Positions 11,157 to 21,373 of a DNA stretch of 64,000 nucleotides are shown here, piece after piece. Position numbers and translations under genes: made by a program. This DNA is from Falciphora oryzae (Eukaryota; Ascomycota; Sordariomycetes; Magnaporthales; Magnaporthaceae): positions 1,591,590-1,655,589 of the forward strand of contig JNVV01000002.1 in assembly GCA_000733355.1 (NCBI GenBank), read 5' to 3'. The notes under the pieces were generated by a model that saw nothing but the letters and a program-made list of their open reading frames with translations, was not told where the DNA came from and did no database searches. Positions within the stretch are counted from its first letter, which is position 1. The number at the start of each line of letters is the position of its first letter.

Positions 11157-13580
11157 ATGCGCCCAAAAAGCCTTCTCGTAGACCTGGGGTGTCTCCCCGA
11201 TTATGTCTGCAGAACCTGCCTCGCCCTCCGAAAGCCGGCCCTCAGCCCACCAGCCCCTCGCTACCATTCCCGGGCAGCGCGAACGGCGAGGCCGGCGCGA
11301 AAGGTCCAGCAGGTCCAGCAGGCCCAGCAGCACCGAGCGGAGATCCCCGAACCCGAGACAGACGACGGCAACAATGTCACGTTTCGCTATTTCGAGATGG
11401 ACCGTCCAGGCCATCTGCGGCCGCTCAAGGACAATGCCGAGTTTGTCGCGTCCCTCAAGTCCGAGGAGCGCCGGGCCCAGGCCGAACTCGACAAGATGGA
11501 GGCACAGCTGAAGCTGGCCGCGTTCAAGGGGCTGAGGGATCTTGCCGAAAAACTCGGGTTAGTAGTGCCCAAGCAGGCAGAGCAGCAGGAGCAAAAGGAG
11601 CAGGCCAGCTACAAGCCGTTTACCCACTCGGTGGACCCTACCGGCTTATACACGCGGCACGTGAGACCGATCCTACAGCTAAACTGGCACCTAAAGAGGG
11701 CCGCAAAGAAGCTGGCGCAGAGAAAGATTAGGCAGAAAACCATCCATGACACATGGAAGCTGTACTCGCTCGCGCGGCCTCTGCTCCAAAACTCATGGCG
11801 ACGAATCCCGCCCGAGATCTGGCAGCTTCTCTGGCGCCTCCTCTCCTGGGACGGCCCGGAGAACACGAACCGCATGGGCCGTGTCTACCAGCTCGGCAAG
11901 GATATGCGCGCAGCCGGTGTGCCCATCGACGACACACGCCAGGTCCTCCTCATCGAGGCCACCTTTGTTGAAGGGCCGCGGAAGGAGGCGCTTGAGGCGT
12001 GGAAGCGCTTCACCTTGTCGCCAGAGCACTCGGACGAGCTTCGGGAGGAGTACCTCAAGCTTGGTGTCCGCATGCACTCGATGCACGGCGACCTGGACCG
12101 TGCGGGCCGCGCTCTCGACAAGCTTCTTGAGACAACGCTCCGCTCGGACCCGCGGTTCATGCTGCCTTTCATCCGCGCCTGCGCTCAGGACAAGGCGCGC
12201 TTGGACAAGGCATGGGGGATGTACCGGCGACTGCGGGATCTGCTAGGCCCCGACATGAAGATCGAGGACTACGACGAGGTCGTTGCCTCTTTTCTGCTCT
12301 CGAAGCAGTCCGAATTGGCATTCAAGGTGTTTGTCGACATGATGTTCTCGGGGACCATCGACCTGCACGGCAAGACCAGGCTGCCGAGCGCCGTGGCCAA
12401 CCACATCTTCATCGGCAAGTGGCTCAAGAGGCTGATCGGAGCGGGCAACCTCGACGGCGCACTAGAAGCGCTGAGGTTCATGCAGACTAAGGGGATCCTA
12501 GCCGCCAGGATCCAGGTGAACGGGCTCATCGGGGCTTGGCTCCGGTCGGGCTTGGCCGAGAATCTAGAAAAGGCGGACAAGCTCGCATGGGCCATGGTGC
12601 GCTCTCGGCTGACATTCGTCGAGCTGCGCAGCCGCGAAGCACTTGTCGACTGGCCGATCCGGCTTCTGCAGACACCGAACAAGGGCGAAGATCTGGAAGA
12701 CGCTCTGGGCCTGACTCTCGTGCCGCAGGCCAACCTCGAGACCTTCTCACTGATGGCGGAGAACTACAAAGAGCGGAGGCTGCACTCCAGGCTCGAGGGA
12801 CTCTGGGTGGCGTTCCAGAAATGCGAGATTTCGACCGACGCCTTCATGATGAACCAGCTACTCGAGTCGTACAACCAGGAGGGTCTGGGCGCCAAGGCCC
12901 GGGAGGTGTACAAGGCTCTCACCGAAGAGCACGCGCTGACGCCAGACGCCTACACCTTCTTTGCGCTCTATAAGAGCCTCGCGATCAATCAGCTGTACTG
13001 GGCGTCAGTGACTGACGAAATCAAGCGTGACGAGGCGCATCTCTGCCGCGAGCTTTTCCGCGACATGGTCGGCTCGTCCTGGACGTTTGAGTCGGAGGAA
13101 GTGCAGCAGATGTTGGTGCGCATGGTGCTTCACTCGCTCCGCAAGTGCAACGACCATGTCGGCGTGCTCATCGCTCTGCGGGCGATGCGCGACGTCTTCG
13201 ACTGGTCGCCGGGCCACGCCATCAGCATAGAGATGCTGGCCGAGAACCCCGACGTCGCCCAAAGTAAGAAGAAGCTGTTCGAGGTCAGCCGAAAGGTCCA
13301 GGCCGCCTACGATATCAGCCAGAAAGGCGGCGGCAATGCCGCCCCGACGCGCAAGGAGCTGTCCCAGAAGGAAGGTGCCGAAGTTCTGGCCCGCATGGTG
13401 GAGGAGCACTATGTGCAGAAGGTCGGGGCGACCTCGCATGAGGAACTCGAGCTCATGTACGAGGCGGCTATCCTGGAGATGGGTCTGGCCGACATTCTGC
13501 TGCCATCCCAGGCTCCCGGTGAGGATGGACAGGAGGAGGGTAGTCCCGGTGTGCCCAGTGGCGCCGCCGAATCCAGCTGA
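11157..13580 (+). CDS. mitochondrial pentatricopeptide-repeat-like protein
   Basis: A single open frame of 807 codons. The first ~55 residues are rich in Arg, Ala and Gln with almost no acids (RYHSRAARTARPARK), resembling a mitochondrial presequence, although the exact start is uncertain. From about residue 200 on the protein is wholly helical, with PPR-like pairs such as NHIFIGKWLKRLIGAGNLDG, RIQVNGLIGAWLRSGLAENL and DAFMMNQLLESYNQEGLGAK. Fungal PPR proteins act in mitochondrial mRNA stability, translation or ribosome assembly. I cannot say which transcript this one serves. A Gln/Arg-rich, charged coiled segment lies at about residues 85-145. The 3' end converges on the G-patch gene with 152 bp between the stop codons. 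Confidence 0.8.
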   Translation: MRPKSLLVDLGCLPDYVCRTCLALRKPALSPPAPRYHSRAARTARPARKVQQVQQAQQHRAEIPEPETDDGNNVTFRYFEMDRPGHLRPLKDNAEFVASLKSEERRAQAELDKMEAQLKLAAFKGLRDLAEKLGLVVPKQAEQQEQKEQASYKPFTHSVDPTGLYTRHVRPILQLNWHLKRAAKKLAQRKIRQKTIHDTWKLYSLARPLLQNSWRRIPPEIWQLLWRLLSWDGPENTNRMGRVYQLGKDMRAAGVPIDDTRQVLLIEATFVEGPRKEALEAWKRFTLSPEHSDELREEYLKLGVRMHSMHGDLDRAGRALDKLLETTLRSDPRFMLPFIRACAQDKARLDKAWGMYRRLRDLLGPDMKIEDYDEVVASFLLSKQSELAFKVFVDMMFSGTIDLHGKTRLPSAVANHIFIGKWLKRLIGAGNLDGALEALRFMQTKGILAARIQVNGLIGAWLRSGLAENLEKADKLAWAMVRSRLTFVELRSREALVDWPIRLLQTPNKGEDLEDALGLTLVPQANLETFSLMAENYKERRLHSRLEGLWVAFQKCEISTDAFMMNQLLESYNQEGLGAKAREVYKALTEEHALTPDAYTFFALYKSLAINQLYWASVTDEIKRDEAHLCRELFRDMVGSSWTFESEEVQQMLVRMVLHSLRKCNDHVGVLIALRAMRDVFDWSPGHAISIEMLAENPDVAQSKKKLFEVSRKVQAAYDISQKGGGNAAPTRKELSQKEGAEVLARMVEEHYVQKVGATSHEELELMYEAAILEMGLADILLPSQAPGEDGQEEGSPGVPSGAAESS

Positions 13581-13586
13581 AAAAAG

Positions 13587-13600
13587 AAAAAAAAAAAAAA
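13587..13600 (+). repeat. A14 homopolymer just after the PPR-like stop codon
   Basis: Six bases past the TGA at 13578-13580, an interrupted A-run (A6 G A14) begins. Probably 3' UTR sequence. Confidence 0.6.
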
Positions 13601-13732
13601 TTGTAACAACACAACTGTTAAAATGGCCAATATTTGAATAGACGGCCAGGGGTCTAGACTTACGACATCTCGCCACGATTCTTCACATAACCAATGTATA
13701 TCAACATGTTTCGATTTAGTTTTGCTCGCAGC

Positions 13733-14836
13733 TTAATCGTGATCCTCCTCTGTCTTCCCGGGGCAGCCTTCCAGATGTTCGTCCGGGTACGCGTATTTAC
13801 ACCAGAAACAATAATGATGCACCTCGCGAAGATGATTGACCACGGCCTGTAGCCTGTCGTCGGCGTCCCGGGAGTTGAAGTCTTCGAGCTCCGTGTCATC
13901 TTCGTCGAGATCCTCGGCCGTGACATAGGTCGTATGGGTCTTTCCTAGCGCCCCCTTGTCGTCCTCGTCCTCGTCGTCATCCTCGTAGGTCGGCAGCCGC
14001 GAGAGGCTCCGCTGCAGGTCGTGCCTCATCCTCCGGTCGCGCTCCGCCTCCTCGCGAGCGCGCACCAGACCCCGCCACAGCACGCTGATGGATTTCAGGG
14101 GGCGGTTGCTGCTGCTAGCCGGCGCGGGTGCGGCCGAGTGCGGCTCCTCCTCCTCGCGCCTCCTCTGCTCCTCGTCGTCCTCGCTCATGCGCTCGGCGAC
14201 CTTTTGTGCGGCGTGGAGCTGCCTCTCCTTGCGCGCTGCCTCGCGCTCCCGCCGGACGCGGTCCCGGAACTCGCCCTCGTCGGGCCTGACGCGCTTGGTT
14301 TCGTCGGCGGCGGCGGCGGCCTCGCCGACGGCCTCGTCCACCTTGCGCTTGCGCTCGCTGGCCAGGCCGATGCCGCTGCGACCGTCCTTTACGGAGATGC
14401 GGACGGGCTCGAGGATTGCGGGGGGTGGTGACAACCCGTCGTCGACGGTCCTGCTCCCACCATCACCACCACTGCCGCCCTCATCAGCGGCCGCGGCCGG
14501 CCGCGGTTCCTGTTGACGGCCGAGGGCGGCGCCGGGCTTGAAGCCCATCTTGGCCATCATGGCGAACCCTTTGCTCTTCTTGATGGCGGCGGGGTCGTCG
14601 AGCAGCGAGGTGGCCAGTGCGGCCTCGCGCTTGGCGGCCTCCTCGGTGGCCAGCTCGGCCTTGGACTTGACGCGGCCGCGCAGCTCGGCCTCGCGCCTCT
14701 CGCGCCGGCGCCGCTGCAGCGACGTCTCCGGGGCGTCGGGGGCGTCGGGGGCGTCGGTGAAAACCATGTTCATGTAGTCGTCATCGTCGTCGGCGGCGGC
14801 TTGGGCTGCCGTCGACGCCGCGCGTTTCGCCTCCAT
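13733..14836 (-). CDS. G-patch domain protein with C-terminal DUF4187 (GPATCH11/Cmg1-like)
   Basis: One exon, 367 aa. The N-terminus is acidic (DDDDDYMNMVF), then Arg/Glu-rich. The G-patch is at about residues 88-110 (GFAMMAKMGFKPGAALG) and continues as EPVRISVKDGRSGIG. A long charged helical segment with basic nuclear-localisation-like patches follows, then an acidic stretch. The last ~40 residues, RLQAVVNHLREVHHYCFWC..YPDEHLEGCPG, match the DUF4187 domain that follows the G-patch in GPATCH11 proteins. G-patches activate DEAH-box RNA helicases, so a nuclear RNA-processing role is likely by family. An A27 run lies six bases before the start codon on the coding strand. Confidence 0.85.
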   Translation of the reverse strand: MEAKRAASTAAQAAADDDDDYMNMVFTDAPDAPDAPETSLQRRRRERREAELRGRVKSKAELATEEAAKREAALATSLLDDPAAIKKSKGFAMMAKMGFKPGAALGRQQEPRPAAAADEGGSGGDGGSRTVDDGLSPPPAILEPVRISVKDGRSGIGLASERKRKVDEAVGEAAAAADETKRVRPDEGEFRDRVRREREAARKERQLHAAQKVAERMSEDDEEQRRREEEEPHSAAPAPASSSNRPLKSISVLWRGLVRAREEAERDRRMRHDLQRSLSRLPTYEDDDEDEDDKGALGKTHTTYVTAEDLDEDDTELEDFNSRDADDRLQAVVNHLREVHHYCFWCKYAYPDEHLEGCPGKTEEDHD

Positions 14837-14842
14837 GACGTG

Positions 14843-14869
14843 TTTTTTTTTTTTTTTTTTTTTTTTTTT
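14843..14869 (-). repeat. A27 homopolymer in the 5' leader of the G-patch gene (T27 on + strand)
   Basis: Twenty-seven consecutive T on the plus strand, read as A on the coding strand, followed by CACGTC and the ATG. No splice site separates the run from the start codon. Confidence 0.8.
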
Positions 14870-15341
14870 CCCTGAGTTGCAATGTTTCGTGGCGGCTGGC
14901 GCTGCAGCTTTTCACACTCGGAGAGCTTTCGTCATGCTCGATCAATCATTCATGTTTCTACCCCGGGCTTTGGGACGGGGCTCCTAGCTGAGATGGTAGG
15001 CGAATGGCTGTCATTTGGGTGGCAGGTAGATTGCCAATGGTAATGAGTACCAGGGGAGAAGGATCAAATTCAACCCAGCGATTCTCCGTTTTGAGATCCG
15101 CAGCCAGCTTTGAGACGTCAGAGCGATCGATGAGGTCGGACAGAACCTTCCCCAAAAAATTACGATAAATCTACATCACAAATACTTCACCGGCAATGTC
15201 TAAGCACATAGTACAATTTGACGATTAATTCGCTCTCATTGTCACCCTTGGCCTATTCTACCTTTTGGTTTTCAGCTTAGTGGTCCACAAGATATGAGTC
15301 TGGCTCGCCTGCACCATTCTCATCACCACCAGTTGAAAATC

Positions 15342-15378
15342 ATCGGCATCATCGGCATCATCGGCATCATCGGCATCA
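15342..15378 (+). repeat. 9-bp tandem repeat (ATCGGCATC) x4
   Basis: Four consecutive copies of ATCGGCATC lie downstream of the RidA stop codon. A minisatellite-like tract with no coding context. Confidence 0.8.
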
Positions 15379-15447
15379 CCACTCAGTACCAGCATCAAGC
15401 CTCAAAATTATACTTTAGCCGGCCTTTCATACTTCTCCACAACCTCT

Positions 15448-16166
15448 TCATGGCAGAGCGATGCACTCAATCTCAACCTCGACATTCTTGGGCAAGGTCT
15501 TGACAGCAACGCAGCTGCGGGCCGGCTTGTGCGTGAAGTGCTTTGCGTACTCCTCGTTCATGCTCTATATTCACACGGAAATATGTCAGCCGTCATGGGC
15601 ACACCCTCGACGATGGCTCCTATCGAGGCTTGACTCACCGCAAAATCTCTCATGTCGGCGAGGAAGATGTTGACCTTGACGACCTTTTCGAGCGACGAGC
15701 CAGCCTCGGCCAGGACGGCGCGGAGGTTCTTGATGCAGGCCTCAGTCTTCTGCTGGATCGTGCCCTCGACCAGGTTGCCCTGGGAGTCGACGGGGATCGA
15801 GCCGGAGCAGTAGATGGCGCTGGGCGTCTTGATGGCGTGGGACTGCGGGTGAGGTTAGTTGGCTGTGTTTGACGAAGTATTCAATCCCACAACCCAGACC
15901 GTAGAAACTCACGTAGGGGCCGGCAGCTAGTTGTTTCAGCACTGTTAGTATAAGCTGCCTTATTTTGACGGAACTCTGGTTTTCGAAAATAGCTGCAGGC
16001 GGGCGGGCAACTGACGAGGGGCAGCATCCTTGCTGTTGACGGCAATCATGTTGCTGGCCATTTTGCCCAGAGCTGGGACGTTACGCGGGTAGAAAACTGG
16101 ACGAGATGATGCAAATGCGGCCCGGGAGGGTTTTAGGACAAATGGATGTAATCTCAATGCCGACAT
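15448..16166 (-). CDS. mitochondrial RidA/YjgF/UK114-family enamine/imine deaminase (Mmf1-like)
   Basis: Four exons on the minus strand: 16166-16016, 15926-15913 (only 14 nt), 15842-15639 and 15564-15448, giving about 161 aa. The first ~35 residues ([20 protein letters not shown]) form a basic, acid-free presequence, pointing to mitochondria. The RidA fold follows: [52 protein letters not shown], and finally [20 protein letters not shown] with the catalytic Arg of PARSC at about residue 139. RidA hydrolyses reactive 2-aminoacrylate-type imines made by PLP enzymes; yeast Mmf1 protects mitochondrial isoleucine metabolism and mtDNA. Met36 could also start a cytosolic form lacking the presequence. 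It is divergent from PMT4. Confidence 0.9.
15913..15926 (-). other. 14-nt coding microexon of the RidA gene
   Basis: Flanked by an acceptor ACTAG and a donor GTGAGT. It supplies the last two bases of a Pro codon and Ala-Gly-Pro-Tyr, the conserved substrate-pocket loop of RidA proteins. Confidence 0.75.
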
Positions 16167-17170
16167 GAAACTTAGGATGTTCTTCGATGTGTTGAATCAC
16201 CGGCTGCAGCGGTTCTGACGTGTGTTCCCATTGGGACGGGCTGCTCTTATAGAATGCGGGCAAGCCGCGGCTAAGGCAAGGTACCTCTCTTCCGGTCTCT
16301 CAGCTAGTGGAAGTGCTGGGTGGCAGAGGGCCGGCATTCAAAAACGCAGTCCCGGCCGGCCAGCCGACGGAAAACTCTCAAGCTTCATGTTCCACCGTCG
16401 TTCCTCCGAACAGCGGAGGAGCGGAGGGCTCCCCCCTGGGGCACCTGGCCACCAGCCTAAATACAGCATGACATAACCCGGTGGTGCTTCGCGGAGCCAC
16501 TGCCGTCGGGCGGCTCCCGGAAAGCAGCCAGGGCAGGAGGACAGGCCGGCGGGGTCCCGCGTCAGACATCGGTGCGTTGTGCAAAGGCTTCCCTGCGCTG
16601 TGGTGGAGGCGGGCAACAATTGGACTTTTGATTCCATCCCACCAGGCATTTGGATTGGATGGAGGAGCTTGGGCCCCCTGGCCAACCAGCTGACATGTAC
16701 CATGTACTTATGATGGAAGCAATGACCCGCACTAGTGCCAGGTACCTGGATACAACCCCCAATTCCAGCTCCACCGCTGGCAAGGGCTGGACCGCGAAAG
16801 AAAAAAAGGAGTCGACAGACAGAACTGCCAAGTGGCCAACTGCAAACAGCCAGGGCTGAAGTAACGCGCGATTGGCAGTGATTGCAGGAGGGCTGGAATT
16901 CCTCCTCGATCTCCTCTCTCCTTTCTTTCCTTGACTCCAATCCCAACGGATGGGACATCCGTGTCTTCTCTCCTTTTCTCACTCCTCTTTCCTGCTCCCT
17001 GGGACTGTGTGACACTCATTCACCAGTGCCCGCCCATCTTCGACTCTAGCTTCCCTCTGGTTTCCTGCGACAGTCTCTGTCCAACTGCAGCGAGCCCAGC
17101 GCAGCCCTTGGGAATTGGCACGGCACGTTGCCTCCTCTCGTGTCCACCTGCCCCAGTGGCCTGTTACATC
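16167..17170. promoter_or_regulatory. divergent promoter region RidA / PMT4
   Basis: About 1 kb. The PMT4 side (16900-17160) is CT-rich, a typical leader. A 225-codon minus-strand ORF here (16338-17015) is rejected for lack of coding character. No clear TATA box. Confidence 0.35.
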
Positions 17171-19682
17171 ATGGCCACGACAGCGACTCCCCAGGGGAGC
17201 TTGCGCCAGCGCAATGTCCCCGGGTCGACTCGAAAGGTCAAGGACGGCGCCGTCGACCTCGATGAGCTGGCCAAGGTCCATGCACCCGCCGTCGCCGCTG
17301 CCGGCCCTGAGCGAGACTACCAGATCACCTTTGTCATCATCACGGCCCTCGCATTTCTGACCAGGTTCTGGGGAATCAGCCATCCCAATGAGGTCGTCTT
17401 CGACGAGGTCCACTTCGGCAAGGTAAGAAGACCAGCCAGGAGCTCACTGCCCTCCTGCGGCGTGTTAGCGCAAGCAGGCCGCTCAAGGACGCGACTGACA
17501 TAGCCCGGCGTCTGCCGTATATCTAGTTCGCCTCGTACTACCTCCAAAAGACCTACTTCTTCGACGTCCACCCGCCCTTTGGCAAGCTCCTTTTTGCCTT
17601 CGTCGGATGGCTGGTTGGCTATGATGGCCATTTCCATTTTGACAACATCGGCGACTCGTACATTGTCAACAAGGTTCCCTATGTTGCCTTCCGCTCGCTC
17701 CCGGCCCTCCTGGGTGCCCTCACCGTCTCGGTCGTCTACCTCATCATGTGGGAATCGGGCTACAGCCTACCCGCTTGCATCCTGGCCGCCGGCCTGATCC
17801 TGCTCGACAACGCCCACATTGGCCAGACCCGCCTTATTCTGCTCGACGCCACCCTCATCTTCGCCTTTGCCTGCAGTCTGCTTTGCTACGTCAAGTTCTA
17901 CAAGCTGCGCCACGAGCCCTTCTCGCGCAAGTGGTGGAAGTGGCTGATCCTGACAGGTTTCGCGCTCTCTTGCGACATGTCCACCAAATATGTCGGCACA
18001 TTCGCCTTCATCTCCATTGGCTCGGCCGTCATTATCGACCTGTGGGATCTCCTCGACGTCAAGCGCCCTGGAGGCGCCCTGACCCTACCCGACTTTGCCA
18101 AGCACTTTGCTGCTCGCGCCTTCGGCCTCATCATCATGCCCTTCCTCTTCTACCTGTTCTGGTTCCAGGTGCACTTTGCCGTCCTGACCCGGTCTGGTCC
18201 CGGCGACGACTTCATGACGCCCGAGTTCCAGGAGACCCTGAGCGACAACGTCATGCTGGCCAACGCCCTCACCGTCAACTACTACGACTCCATCACGGTG
18301 AGGCACAAGGAGACCAAGACGTATCTCCACAGCCATCCCGACAGGTATCCGCTGCGCTACGACGACGGCCGCGTGTCCAGCCAGGGCCAGCAGGTGACCG
18401 GCTACCCCTTCAACGACACAAACAACTACTGGCAGATTCTCCCCGCAAACGACGACAAGCAGGAGGGTCGCGTGATTCACCACCAGGACCTCGTCCGTCT
18501 TCGCCATCTCGGCACTGACACGATCCTCCTGTCTCACGACGTCGCTTCCCCTTACTACCCGACCAACCAGGAGTTCACCACTGTGTCCGTAGAGGACGCC
18601 TACGGCGCCCGCGCGCAGGACACCCTATTCGAGGTCCGCTTCGAGGGCGGAAAGCCCAGCCAAGAGCTGAAGAGCGTGGCGACGCACTTCAAGTTCATCC
18701 ACAACCCGAGCAAGGTCGCCATGTGGACCCACACGACTCCCTTGCCCGAATGGGGCCACAAGCAGCAGGAGATCAACGGCAACAAGCAGATCGCGCCCAG
18801 CTCCAACGTGTGGCTGGTCGAGGACATTCCATCGCTCGACGCCGATAGCCCGCGCCGCCAAAAGGTTGAGAGGAAGGTCAAGACGCTACCCTTCATCCGC
18901 AAGTGGTTTGAGCTGCAGAGGTCCATGTTCTGGCACAACAGCCAACTTACCAGCAGCCACCCATACGCCTCACTGCCTTACCAGTGGCCATTCCTGCTGC
19001 GCGGTGTCAGCTTCTGGACTCAGAATGACACCCGTCGCCAGATCTACTTCCTCGGCAACCCCATCGGCTGGTGGATTGCCAGCAGTCTGCTTGCCGTGTA
19101 CGTTGGCATCGTGGCTGCGGACCAGTTCTCGCTTCGCCGTGGCGTGGACGCCCTGGATCATCGTAAGTTGCGCACACCCCCTTGACTAGGCGTTACAAAA
19201 AGAATCCCTTCTAACGCATGCATTGTTTTTATGGCGCTGCAGGCTCTCGGTCGCGACTGTACAACTCGACTGGATTCTTCTTCCTGTCGTGGGCGACGCA
19301 CTACATCCCCTTTTACGTCATGGGCAGGCAGCTCTTCCTGCACCACTATCTCCCCTCACATCTGGCCTCGACTCTGGTGGCAGGCGCTCTGGTCGAGTTC
19401 ATCTGCAACTCAGACGCACCCGAGGTGGTTGCGGACCAGCAGGCGGGCAAGCCTGGTAAGAAGGTAGCGGTGGCGACAACCTCGAAGCGGCACATCACAG
19501 CCCGAGAGCGGTTCGCCGGCCAGAGTATGCTGGCGAGCTGGGTTGTGTCGCTGAGCATACTGGCGATCGTGGCAGCGAGCTGGTACTTCTTCCTCCCGCT
19601 GACGTACGGCTACCCTGGGCTGAGCGTTGAGCAGGTGGTGCGGCGCAAGTGGCTCGGCTACGATCTGCACTTTGCTAAATAG
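17171..19682 (+). CDS. PMT4: protein O-mannosyltransferase, Pmt4 subfamily
   Basis: Three exons: 17171-17422, 17527-19162 and 19243-19682, giving about 775 aa. The N-terminal GT39 domain starts at about residue 50 with the first membrane span and the conserved loop-1 motif NEVVFDEVHFGKFASYYL, which carries the Asp-Glu pair needed for catalysis, then FFDVHPPFGKLL. Several membrane spans follow. A luminal MIR region covers about residues 330-520 (TKTYLHSHPDRYPLRY, VRLRHLGTDTILLSHDVASP, LWEDIP-like end). C-terminal spans end at WLGYDLHFAK. SGPGDDFMTPEFQETL and the ending place it in the Pmt4 rather than Pmt1/Pmt2 class. It transfers mannose from dolichol-phosphate-mannose to Ser/Thr of membrane and wall proteins in the ER; Pmt4 acts as a homodimer. 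Confidence 0.93.
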
Positions 19683-20158
19683 ACGGCGCACACAGGAGGC
19701 GCGGGGCTCGAGGAAGCATAATCCGCCAAGCGAGTTGAATTTTCATATGTCGGACATGAAGTATACCTATTCGCCGTGTGTCCACGCCCCTGCTATCCTT
19801 GCGCTATTTGTATTTTCATTTGTCTTCCTCAGAGGAATCTAGAAATATCATGGAACAGCAAAAAGAGTCTATAACATCGCGTCCGGTGGCGAGAGCTTTC
19901 GTCCAGCCAAGAAACATCTACTCGGGTGTCATCTAATAGCAAATCTCTCTAGATCTCTGCCTAGCCTGATAGGTTCCAAATGTGTTGCTTTTGATGCGGC
20001 TCTGTGCCTTATATCAACTGTTGGATACACCCACGCGGCATTTTATGTGGTTTTATAGACACGCCCATGGTGAAACTCGCTGTAGTCTGGACTACGCGCA
20101 GATTGTCTTGACGACTGTTGCACGGGAATTTGGCTCTGGTGAGGAATACTTGAATTAC
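19683..20158. other. intergenic, convergent 3' flanks of PMT4 and the orphan ORF
   Basis: About 480 bp of AT-richer sequence with no recognised gene, RNA or repeat. Confidence 0.4.
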
Positions 20159-21373
20159 TTAAGCTCTAGTACAGTAACTTACCGGGGTACCTCTAACTAC
20201 CACCGACAAAGGAACCTGGATGACTGTACCTTCACTAATGCAGAGAGATGACCTACCGGGCGGCGTCCACTCTTGGACACGGGCGGCAGCCTTTCGCGGA
20301 GATGAACTCGACTCCAGGCGGGGTCTATCCCCGGGAATGCTGGGTCTCTTGTGAGAGACCATTCCCGCGTCAAAAACGCCTGCCACACCAGTCGGGTGGC
20401 GGCGGCTCCTCTGTGCCTCCCAGGCGCGAGCCCTGCCCGCCACCCTCCTGTTTCTTTTCGCGGCCGTTTCCATGGGGAAGAGGCTCATGCGCTGCTGGAT
20501 GATATCGTAGGCCTCGCGCGTGCGAGCCCAGGGGAACCGGGAGATGGCCCGCACCCAAGGCTGCATCGGCCGAGGGGCTGCGCAGCAGCACCGTTTCCGG
20601 GAGCCCTGGGCTGTGTTCAGAACCTCCCTCCAGTCGATCGAGTTGAACCTGGCGGCGTCTTGGGGGTACAGGCGCGCTACGCTGTGTCGTATCCTGGGGC
20701 GCTCCAGGACGTGTTGCAGCACGTCTGCCGCCCCTGAAGAGCCAGGCATGGACATGTACGAGGCCAGCTCGGACGCCAGGCGCGTGTTCTTCTCGGTGCT
20801 GCAGTGGCAACTTGACGACGAGGGTGTTGCAGGCGCAGCAGGTTGTGCCTGTCGAGGGCGACTCGGGGCCGAAATGGAAGGCCCCTCCCGGCGTTTGCGT
20901 GCCCGAGGATACAAGGCCGTCGGGGGAGTGGCCAAGGGAGGAACTGGCAATGGCTCGGCCGTCAGCTTGGGCGAGTGCCCGCCCACAAGACTGGCAGGTG
21001 CGCCCCGAAACGGCGGCTCAGAGAGGATCGACCGGCTCAGGCTTTCGAATCCGTTCTCTGGGGAGAACTGTGACAGGATCGGGCCGCGGTCCTCTGAACC
21101 TGGAGGGGCCCGCCCATCAAGGCTCCGTGTCAGTCCTCTCTGACGTCTTTTGCGTACACTGGCTTCGGCTTCGCCAATCCGGGCCACCAACTGCCGCGAG
21201 GCAGCCTCCCGCTCCTCCGCTGTCCGGCTTCGAATCCACTTGATCGTCTCTATCCTTCCCAGGGCTGCGGGCGCTTGCAGGGGTGGCGAGGGGCCAGGCT
21301 CCTTACCGATGCTAACACCAGCTACGGATACCAACCACTGCCGGAAAGATCCGGTATTGTCTTGAAATAGCAT
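20159..21373 (-). CDS. orphan hypothetical protein, 404 aa
   Basis: A single minus-strand frame of 404 codons. I do not recognise a family. The N-terminal part (SFRQWLVSVAGVSIG, then IKWIRSRTAEEREAA) is followed by a helical basic stretch, a Pro/Ser-rich disordered middle and a region with CHCSTEKNTRLASELASYM and RFNSIDWREVLNTAQGSRK that looks folded. The C-terminus is basic and disordered. No signal peptide or membrane span. The composition is more protein-like than the surrounding random ORFs and the antisense ORFs are shorter, but introns or a decayed gene cannot be excluded. Confidence 0.45.
   Translation of the reverse strand: MLFQDNTGSFRQWLVSVAGVSIGKEPGPSPPLQAPAALGRIETIKWIRSRTAEEREAASRQLVARIGEAEASVRKRRQRGLTRSLDGRAPPGSEDRGPILSQFSPENGFESLSRSILSEPPFRGAPASLVGGHSPKLTAEPLPVPPLATPPTALYPRARKRREGPSISAPSRPRQAQPAAPATPSSSSCHCSTEKNTRLASELASYMSMPGSSGAADVLQHVLERPRIRHSVARLYPQDAARFNSIDWREVLNTAQGSRKRCCCAAPRPMQPWVRAISRFPWARTREAYDIIQQRMSLFPMETAAKRNRRVAGRARAWEAQRSRRHPTGVAGVFDAGMVSHKRPSIPGDRPRLESSSSPRKAAARVQEWTPPGRSSLCISEGTVIQVPLSVVVRGTPVSYCTRA

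Larger units (their letters stand above)
14837..15447. other. intergenic, G-patch promoter and RidA 3' flank
   Basis: Contains the A27/T27 run and a 9-bp tandem repeat (see separate entries). No additional gene was seen. Confidence 0.4.

Noticed and set aside
16338..17015. 225-codon minus-strand ORF in the RidA/PMT4 spacer
   Set aside because: Biased, mixed composition with overlapping ORFs in other frames, and it lies in the expected PMT4 promoter and leader.
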